Below, in pieces: positions 1 to 4,854 of a stretch of 6,057 bases of DNA. Position 1 is the stretch's first letter. Every line of letters begins with the position of its first letter. The notes beneath the pieces were generated by a model. That model worked only from the letters and a program-made list of their open reading frames with translations, was not told where the DNA came from and did not search any database. The DNA comes from DATLMR01 sp035537555 (GTDB lineage Bacteria; Acidobacteriota; Blastocatellia; UBA7656). A program made the position numbers and the translations under genes. Location of the stretch: positions 1 to 6,057 of the forward strand of contig DATLMR010000245.1 in assembly GCA_035537555.1 (NCBI GenBank), given 5' to 3'.

Positions 1-764
1 ACAGGGTCAAGCGGTCCTATCTCTACACCCAGTGGCGAAAGATGGACCGGTACGAGCGCGCCGCCTGCCACAGGTTCGACGCGGTGGTCGCCGTGTCTGA
101 GGCCGACCGCGACCTCATGCGCGACGAGTTCGGGCTGCGGGAGGTCTACGACGTGCCGACCGGGGTCGATACGGAGTTCTTCCACCCGCTCGGGAGCGCC
201 GTGAACCCCCGCGAGCTGGTCTTCACGGGCTCGATGGACTGGCTGCCGAACGAAGACGGTATGCTCTACTTTGTCGAGAAGATCCTGCCGATAGTAAGGC
301 AATCGATCCCCGACGTGGAGCTGACCATCGTGGGGCGCAACCCGACGCGGCAGCTCGCCCTGATGGCGGAGGCCGATTCTCGAATCAAGGTGACGGGGCG
401 GGTCGACGACGTACGGCCTTACGTCGACCGCGCGGCCGCATCGATAGTGCCTCTGAGGATCGGAGGGGGCACCCGCCTGAAGATTTACGAAGCCATGGCG
501 ATGGCGCGGCCCGTCATCTCGACCACGGTGGGGGCAGAGGGGCTGCCCTTGAAGGACGGGGAAGAGATATTCATCGCGGACGCGCCCGAGGAGTTCGCCG
601 AGAGGGTCGTGCGCGTGCTGTCGGATGAAGCCCTCGGGGCGCGCATGGGGGAGAGGGGGCGCGCGGTCGTCTGCTCGCGCTTCGGCTGGGACCGGGCGGC
701 GGAGAAGTTCGTCGAGGTGTGCGAGGGCGTGGTCAGAAAAAACGCGCGGAGACGCGCGGCGTAG
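1..764 (+). CDS. Glycosyltransferase family 4 (GT-B fold), 5'-truncated
   Basis: Predicted to transfer a sugar from a nucleotide-sugar donor onto a growing lipid-linked oligosaccharide at the cytoplasmic face of the inner membrane. The reading frame is open to the left edge (first whole codon at base 3), so the ATG at 42 is internal; 253 residues are visible and roughly 140-160 N-terminal residues are probably missing, judging from the family's usual length near 400. What remains is the end of the N-terminal Rossmann domain (the VVAVSEADRD segment, then VPTGVD) and the whole C-terminal donor-binding domain. That domain shows GSMDWLPNEDG at about 228-260, a TIVGRNP strand near 321-341, and the donor-site GGGTRLKIYEAMAMARPV block at about 462-515. 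The Glu at 489-491 is the second Glu of the EX7E motif; the first is replaced by Gly, as is usual for the GGGTRLK subgroup. The sugar and acceptor cannot be read from sequence. A relative of exosortase-associated sugar transferases is possible. It ends 34 bases before the algD-type gene, probably in the same operon. Confidence 0.9.
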   Translation, partial: RVKRSYLYTQWRKMDRYERAACHRFDAVVAVSEADRDLMRDEFGLREVYDVPTGVDTEFFHPLGSAVNPRELVFTGSMDWLPNEDGMLYFVEKILPIVRQSIPDVELTIVGRNPTRQLALMAEADSRIKVTGRVDDVRPYVDRAAASIVPLRIGGGTRLKIYEAMAMARPVISTTVGAEGLPLKDGEEIFIADAPEEFAERVVRVLSDEALGARMGERGRAVVCSRFGWDRAAEKFVEVCEGVVRKNARRRAA

Positions 765-798
765 GTAAACGCCCGGCACTAAGGTAAGAGGATTATTT
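765..798 (+). promoter_or_regulatory. Short intergenic gap with ribosome binding site for the algD-type gene
   Basis: This is the only true gap between genes. It holds a good Shine-Dalgarno match, AAGAGGA at 786-792 with GAGG at 788-791, seven bases before the ATG at 799. The bases next to the start are AT-rich (GATTATTT), which should keep the start open. No hairpin, T-run or convincing -35/-10 pair is visible, so I read the gap as internal to an operon rather than as a transcript boundary. Confidence 0.7.
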
Positions 799-2121
799 AT
801 GAGATTGAGCATATTCGGATTGGGCTATGTCGGCTGCGTATCGGCCGCGTGCTTCGCGAAGGCGGGCCACGAGGTCATCGGCACGGACATAAATCAATTG
901 AAGGTCGATATTATAAACAGCGGCAGGAGTCCCATAGTCGAGCCGGGCGTAGAAGAGCTGATCGCCCAGGCGGTCAGGGACGGAAAGCTCGTGGCCACGA
1001 CCGACGCGGAAGTGGCGGTCGCCAACTCGGACGTGTCGCTCGTCTGCGTGGGCACGCCCTCGAATCACAACGGCAGCCTCGATCTTACTTACGTCAAGCG
1101 CCTCTGCCAGCAGATAGGCGCGGCGCTCGAATCGAAGAGCCGTTACCACGTCATCGCCGTGCGCAGCACGATGCTCCCGGGCACGATTCACGAGACGGTC
1201 ATCCCGACGCTCGAAGTGTATTCCGGCAAGCGGGCGGGCCGCGACTTCGGGGTCGCGATCAATCCCGAGTTCCTTCGCGAAGGGACCTCGATCCAGGACT
1301 TCAACAACCCTCCGTTCACCTTGATCGGGGCGGACGACGAAGAGACGGCGGGCCTCCTCAGCCGGCTCTACTCCAACATAGACGCGACGTTGCTCACGAT
1401 CGGGATCAGGGAAGCGGAGATGGTGAAGTACGCCTGCAACTGCTTCCACGCGCTCAAGGTGACGTTCGCAAACGAGATAGGGAGCCTCTGCAAGGGCCTC
1501 GGGGTCGATAGCCATCAGGTGATGGAGGTGTTCTGCAAGGACACCAAGCTGAACCTCTCGCCTTATTACCTCAAGCCCGGCTTCGCCTTCGGCGGCTCGT
1601 GCCTTCCGAAAGACCTGGGCGCGATCACCTACAAGGCGAAAGAGCTGGACGTGGACGTGCCCATGCTCAATTCCATAATGGCCAGCAACCGCAAGCAGGT
1701 GGAGCGCGCCGTCGATATGGTGCTGAGGACCGGGCGCAAGAACGTCGGCGTGCTCGGCCTGAGCTTCAAGTCGGGCACGGACGATCTGCGCGAGAGCCCT
1801 ATGGTGACCCTGATCGAGACGCTCATCGGCAAGGGCATGAAGCTCGCCATCTATGACAAGGATGTCGAGCTGGCGCGCCTGTTCGGCGCAAACAAGCAGT
1901 ACATCGAGCGCGAGATCCCCCACATCTCTTCGCTGATGTTTTCCGAGCTCGACGAAGTCATAGAGCGGTCGGAAGTCATCATAGTCGGGAAGAAGGAAGA
2001 TGAGTTTCGCGTGCTTTACGACAAGCTGAACAATGGCCGAGTGATCATCGACCTCGTGCGGCTCCTCGAAGTCGGAACGGTTGAAGACGGCCTCAAGGGC
2101 TACCAGGGCGTGTGCTGGTGA
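799..2121 (+). CDS. algD: GDP-mannose 6-dehydrogenase, AlgD type
   Basis: NAD-dependent four-electron oxidation of GDP-mannose to GDP-mannuronic acid in the cytoplasm, the committed step to mannuronate-containing polymers. The 440-residue protein is full length (Pseudomonas AlgD is 436). An N-terminal Rossmann domain opens with FGLGYVG at residues 6-12 and acidic D30 ends the second strand; VGTPS lies at 84-88. The catalytic residues of the UDP-glucose/GDP-mannose dehydrogenase family are all present: E161 (NPEFLRE), K210 and N214 (EMVKYACN), catalytic C268 in FGGSCLPKD, and D272. Features that favour AlgD over UDP-glucose dehydrogenase are KLNLS then PGFAFGGSCLPKD (Leu where Ugd usually has Phe), LGLSFKSGTDDLRESP at 319-334, GANKQYIE, and the C-terminal GVCW, which matches the GICW end of Pseudomonas AlgD as I remember it. 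The start is fixed by the SD at 786-792 and by the family N-terminus. Ten of 31 Ile codons are ATA. A closely related UDP-sugar dehydrogenase is the main alternative; substrate assignment is by motif only. Confidence 0.9.
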   Translation: MRLSIFGLGYVGCVSAACFAKAGHEVIGTDINQLKVDIINSGRSPIVEPGVEELIAQAVRDGKLVATTDAEVAVANSDVSLVCVGTPSNHNGSLDLTYVKRLCQQIGAALESKSRYHVIAVRSTMLPGTIHETVIPTLEVYSGKRAGRDFGVAINPEFLREGTSIQDFNNPPFTLIGADDEETAGLLSRLYSNIDATLLTIGIREAEMVKYACNCFHALKVTFANEIGSLCKGLGVDSHQVMEVFCKDTKLNLSPYYLKPGFAFGGSCLPKDLGAITYKAKELDVDVPMLNSIMASNRKQVERAVDMVLRTGRKNVGVLGLSFKSGTDDLRESPMVTLIETLIGKGMKLAIYDKDVELARLFGANKQYIEREIPHISSLMFSELDEVIERSEVIIVGKKEDEFRVLYDKLNNGRVIIDLVRLLEVGTVEDGLKGYQGVCW

Positions 2122-2138
2122 AAGAGATGGCGGCGATG
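2121..2138 (+). promoter_or_regulatory. Ribosome binding site that decides the lipoprotein start
   Basis: Three in-frame starts are possible for the next gene: GTG 2112, ATG 2127 and ATG 2136. The purine run AAAGAG at 2121-2126 is nine bases before ATG 2136 but directly abuts ATG 2127, and GTG 2112 lies before it. Starting at 2136 also gives a clean signal peptide (MKLWKS, then a hydrophobic core and lipobox). The algD stop at 2119-2121 touches the purine run, so ribosomes ending algD could re-initiate here. Confidence 0.6.
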
Positions 2139-2192
2139 AAATTATGGAAGAGCACTCTGGTCGTCTACCTGTGCGCGGCCGTGGTGTCGTGC
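2136..2192 (+). other. Lipoprotein signal peptide and lipidated cysteine codon
   Basis: Encodes the first 19 residues of the beta-helix protein. Two lysines precede a hydrophobic stretch (LVVYLCAAVV) that ends in V-V-S-C, which fits the [LVI][ASTVI][GAS]C lipobox. The Cys codon is TGC at 2190-2192. Signal peptidase II cleavage before this Cys is inferred, not shown. Confidence 0.7.
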
Positions 2193-3881
2193 GCGGCGAG
2201 GCCCGGCCTCGCCACCGACGGCGGTAATGCGAACGCGGGCGGGGCCGCTTCGAGCGTGGAGCAGGCGGCGCGGCAGCCCGCTCAGGGCGCGCGCGGATCG
2301 GGCAGAGAGCCCGCGCCTCCCGCGACCCTTCTCGATACGACTTACGAGCGGCCCGCGGGGCGCAAGGTCAACGTGGCGGGAGGCGCGGCGGGCGCGCGCA
2401 ATTTCCAGGCGGCGCTCGACCAGGCCGCGCCGGGCGACACGATCCTGCTCGAAGCGGGCGCGGCCTTTACCGGCAACTTTGTGCTGCCGAAGAAGGCGGG
2501 CGGCGCGGGCTGGGTCACGGTCCGCTCTTCGGCAGCCGACGCGGAGCTTCCGCCCCCGGGGACCCGCGTGACTCCGGCGCAATCCGCCCGCATGCCGAAG
2601 GTGGAGACGCCTAACGCCGATCCGGTCCTGAAGACTGCTCCCGGCGCGCACCACTTTCGATTTATAGGGGTCGAGTTCACGCAGGCGGCCACGGCTTCCC
2701 TCACCTACGACCTGATCCAGCTCGGCTCGGGAAGCCAGACCTCTCTTGCGGATGTGCCGCACGACATAACGCTCGACCGCTGCTACATTCACGGCAACGC
2801 CACGACGAACCTCAGGCGCGGGGTCGCGCTCAACAGCGCGCGCTCGAGCGTGATCGACTCGCACATTTCGGATTGCCACGAACAGGGCGCGGACTCGCAG
2901 GCGCTCTGCGGGTGGAACGGGCCGGGGCCGTTCAAGATAGTCAACAACTACCTGGAAGGGGCGGGCGAGAACGTGATGTTCGGCGGGGCAGACCCGAAGA
3001 TAGCGGACCTCGTCCCGTCAGACATAGAGTTTCGCCGCAACCACTGCTTCAAGCCTCTCTCCTGGAAGAAGGGGCACCCGACTTATGCCGGGCGCGGCTG
3101 GTCGGTGAAGAACATATTCGAGCTCAAGAACGCGCGGCGAGTGCTTGTCGACGGCAATCTCTTCGAGAACAACTGGGTCGACGCGCAGAACGGCTTCGCC
3201 ATCCTCTTCACGGTGCGCAACCAGGAAGGCTCCGCCCCGTGGTCGGTGGTCGAAGACGTAACCTTCACCAACAACGTCCTGCGCCACACGGCAGCGGCGA
3301 TAAACGTTCTCGGCCGGGACAACAACAATCAGAGCGAGCAGGTCCAGCGCGTGAAGATTCATAACAACCTCGTGTACGACGTGGGAGGGAAGCAATGGGG
3401 CGGGAACGGCGCCTTCCTCCAGATCAGCGAGACGCGCGACGTCTCCGTCGATCACAACACGGTGATGCACAGGGGCAATATCATCACCGGGCACGGCTCC
3501 GCGAACGAAGGCTTCGCCTTCACGAACAATCTCATCCCGCACAACGAGTACGGAGTGATCGGGGACGGGACCGGCCCGGGCAACGCGAGCCTGGCGAAGT
3601 ATTTCCCGGGCATCACGTTCAAGAAGAACGCCATCGCGGGCGGGCAGTCCTCGCTCTACCCGCCGGACAACTTCTTTCCGGCCGCGCCCGAGGACGCGGG
3701 CGCGAGCTTCAACCCGGCGGCGGCCAGCTCTTTCAAGAAAGCAGGGACGGACGGCCGCGACATCGGCTGCGACCTGAGCGCGCTCGAAGCGGCGGCCGGC
3801 AGCCTTCAGGCCCTCGGCTCTTCATTGAGGATCTGGCCGTCCATTCACGAAGGAAGATCTCTTTTACCGAGGTACGCCTGA
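2136..3881 (+). CDS. Exported lipoprotein with right-handed parallel beta-helix
   Basis: A 581-residue protein predicted to be lipidated and held at the periplasmic or outer surface. Residues 1-19 form a signal peptide: K2 and K5, a hydrophobic core, then lipobox V16-V17-S18-C19; Ala at +2 does not suggest inner-membrane retention. A low-complexity Ala/Gly/Pro/Gln linker spans about 26-65. From about 78 the chain has the opening typical of pectin-lyase-like folds (ARNFQAALDQAAPGDTILLEAG). Beta-helix rungs follow, about 170-500, marked by turn asparagines such as IVNNYLEGAGEN, LVDGNLFENNW, VTFTNNVLRH, KIHNNLVYD, VDHNTVMH and AFTNNLI. Near 542 is GCDLSAL, close to the RDIG-type C-terminal motif of related bacterial helix proteins. 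The fold is used by polysaccharide lyases, C5-epimerases and depolymerases; no catalytic set could be identified, so activity is unproven. Its place directly after algD and immediately before a glycosyltransferase suggests binding, cleaving or modifying the cluster's own polymer. Signal peptidase I cleavage instead of lipidation cannot be excluded. Confidence 0.85.
   Translation: MKLWKSTLVVYLCAAVVSCAARPGLATDGGNANAGGAASSVEQAARQPAQGARGSGREPAPPATLLDTTYERPAGRKVNVAGGAAGARNFQAALDQAAPGDTILLEAGAAFTGNFVLPKKAGGAGWVTVRSSAADAELPPPGTRVTPAQSARMPKVETPNADPVLKTAPGAHHFRFIGVEFTQAATASLTYDLIQLGSGSQTSLADVPHDITLDRCYIHGNATTNLRRGVALNSARSSVIDSHISDCHEQGADSQALCGWNGPGPFKIVNNYLEGAGENVMFGGADPKIADLVPSDIEFRRNHCFKPLSWKKGHPTYAGRGWSVKNIFELKNARRVLVDGNLFENNWVDAQNGFAILFTVRNQEGSAPWSVVEDVTFTNNVLRHTAAAINVLGRDNNNQSEQVQRVKIHNNLVYDVGGKQWGGNGAFLQISETRDVSVDHNTVMHRGNIITGHGSANEGFAFTNNLIPHNEYGVIGDGTGPGNASLAKYFPGITFKKNAIAGGQSSLYPPDNFFPAAPEDAGASFNPAAASSFKKAGTDGRDIGCDLSALEAAAGSLQALGSSLRIWPSIHEGRSLLPRYA
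2643..3635 (+). other. Beta-helix rung region (PbH1-like repeats, protein level)
   Basis: Residues about 170-500 of the lipoprotein carry repeated strand-turn units. Most have the shape hydrophobic-x-hydrophobic-x-N-[NH]-hydrophobic. Turn asparagines fall near residues 271, 302, 341, 380, 411, 441 and 465, giving spacings of about 24-39 residues, as in degenerate beta-helix coils with loops. There is no matching repeat at DNA level, so this is an old structural repeat and not a recent duplication. The boundaries are approximate. Confidence 0.6.
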
Positions 3882-3883
3882 TG
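3869..3883 (+). promoter_or_regulatory. Ribosome binding site and TGATG stop-start overlap before GT2
   Basis: GAGG at 3869-3872 lies eight bases before ATG 3881, a near-ideal spacing. The lipoprotein stop TGA (3879-3881) shares its last base with this ATG. The arrangement supports translational coupling. It also fixes the GT2 start, although the same frame stays open upstream for about 160 codons. Confidence 0.75.
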
Positions 3884-4852
3884 AGCGAAGAGCGCACACC
3901 CTCCGTGAGCGTCATCATGCCCTCTTACTGCGTGAGCCAGTACATCGGCGAGGCGATAGAGTCCGTCCTGGCGCAGAGCTTCCAGGATTACGAGATCATA
4001 GTCGTGAACGACGGCTCGCCCGATACGGATGAGCTGGAGCGCGTGCTCGCGCCCTACGCGGACCGCATCGTCTACGTCAAGCAGGAGAATGGCGGGTGCA
4101 GCGCCGCCCGTAATACCGCGATTCGCGTGTCGCGGGGCCGCTACCTCGCGCTGCTGGACCCGGACGACGTATGGGAGAAGGACTATCTTGAAGTGCAGAT
4201 AGGCATGCTTGAGCGGGACCCTTCGATCGACCTGCTCTATCCGAACGCGACGATATTCGGAGACATGCCCGACTCCGGGCGGCTGTTTATGGACCTTTCC
4301 CCTTCGGAGGGCGAGGTGACCTTCGAGAGCCTGGTCTCTCAACGGTGCAACGTGATGATAAGCGTAACGGCCCGGCGCGAGGCCATAGTCGGCGCGGGCA
4401 TGTTCGACGAGTCTTTGAGAAGCGCGGAGGACTTCGATATGTGGCTGCGAATGGCGCACGGCGGAGCGCGAATCGTCTACCATCGCCGGCCCCTGGTGCG
4501 CTACCGCCGCCGCCGCGGCAGCCTCTCTTCCAACCCCGCCTGGATGTGCCGCAACGTCCTTCGGGTATTTCAAAAGGCGGAGGAGACTTTAGACCTTTCG
4601 GAGCGAGAGCGGGAGGCCCTGAAGCGGCAGTGCCTCCATTTCCGCGCCCTGCGCGATCTTTACCAGGGCAAGCAGGCTTTCTTTCAAGGAGAGGTGAGCT
4701 CGGCTATCGAAAACCTGACGAGGGCCAACGAGTTCTTCAAGAGCGGCAAGCTCCGCCTGACCTGTTTGGCGTTGCGGGTGTGGCCGCGCCTGCTGCTGCG
4801 AGCTTACGACATACGAGACCGGTTCATTATAGGAGCTAACACAAAATACTGA
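3881..4852 (+). CDS. Glycosyltransferase family 2 (GT-A fold) with TPR-like C-terminal tail
   Basis: Predicted inverting, metal-dependent sugar transfer to the lipid-linked intermediate at the inner membrane's cytoplasmic side. The protein has 323 residues. The catalytic domain covers about 8-215: SVIMPSYCVSQYIGEAIESV at 10-29, VVNDGSPD at 41-48 (nucleotide binding), ENGGCSAARN at 69-78, the metal-binding DxD region LLDPDDVW at 91-98, and the catalytic-base segment SAEDFDMWLR at 181-190, then the YRRRRGSLS block. Residues about 225-323 are helical and charged. Within them GKQAFFQGEVSSAIENLTRA (263-282) resembles one TPR unit. No transmembrane helix is evident, so membrane contact would be peripheral. 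The open frame extends upstream to 3395 but there it only shadows the lipoprotein gene; true family sequence begins at SVSVIMPS, and ATG 3881 has a good SD. Donor and acceptor are unknown. It overlaps the next gene by one base. Confidence 0.93.
   Translation: MSEERTPSVSVIMPSYCVSQYIGEAIESVLAQSFQDYEIIVVNDGSPDTDELERVLAPYADRIVYVKQENGGCSAARNTAIRVSRGRYLALLDPDDVWEKDYLEVQIGMLERDPSIDLLYPNATIFGDMPDSGRLFMDLSPSEGEVTFESLVSQRCNVMISVTARREAIVGAGMFDESLRSAEDFDMWLRMAHGGARIVYHRRPLVRYRRRRGSLSSNPAWMCRNVLRVFQKAEETLDLSEREREALKRQCLHFRALRDLYQGKQAFFQGEVSSAIENLTRANEFFKSGKLRLTCLALRVWPRLLLRAYDIRDRFIIGANTKY
4664..4738 (+). other. Single TPR-like unit in the GT2 tail
   Basis: Residues about 262-286 fit the small/large pattern of a tetratricopeptide repeat: G263, A266, F268, G270, then A275, I276, L279 and A282. 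One unit alone would be a partial fold, so it may belong to a longer helical tail at about 240-300. Scored by eye against the general TPR consensus. Confidence 0.4.
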
Positions 4853-4854
4853 TG
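4831..4854 (+). promoter_or_regulatory. TGATG overlap and distant purine box before the flippase
   Basis: The GT2 stop TGA (4850-4852) shares one base with the flippase ATG (4852-4854). The nearest SD-like sequence is AGGAG at 4831-4835, sixteen bases before the ATG, which is longer than usual. A TAA in the flippase frame at 4837-4839 rules out a start further upstream. Expression of the flippase therefore probably depends on coupling to translation of GT2. Confidence 0.5.

Noticed and set aside
42..44. ATG 42 as the start of the first glycosyltransferase
   Set aside because: The frame is open to the left edge with plausible protein before it (RSYLYTQWRK), and the N-terminal half of the GT-B fold would be missing, so this is an internal Met.
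765..798. Promoter or terminator between the first two genes
   Set aside because: The gap is only 34 bases, has no hairpin with T-run and no convincing -35/-10 pair.
793..1923. 376-codon open frame on the minus strand opposite algD
   Set aside because: It mirrors a complete AlgD-type gene with all catalytic residues. Its translation is His/Arg/Ala/Val-rich with no recognisable domain, as expected from the complement of a GC-rich gene.
799..2121. UDP-glucose 6-dehydrogenase as the product
   Set aside because: The same superfamily, but the SCLPKD motif, the KLNLS/PGFAFGG arm and the C-terminus fit AlgD better. It remains a fallback if phylogeny disagrees.
2112..2135. GTG 2112 or ATG 2127 as the lipoprotein start
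   Set aside because: The SD AAAGAG is placed for ATG 2136, and the upstream starts add Glu/Lys residues before an otherwise normal signal peptide.
2142..2879. Minus-strand open frame opposite the lipoprotein, plus small overlapping frames at 2227-2704
   Set aside because: They are Arg/Ala-rich shadows of the GC-rich lipoprotein gene, without SD sequences or recognisable motifs.
3395..3880. N-terminal extension of the GT2 frame
   Set aside because: The segment lies wholly inside the lipoprotein gene in another frame, is Arg-rich and low in complexity, and the GT2 fold begins right after ATG 3881, which has a good SD.
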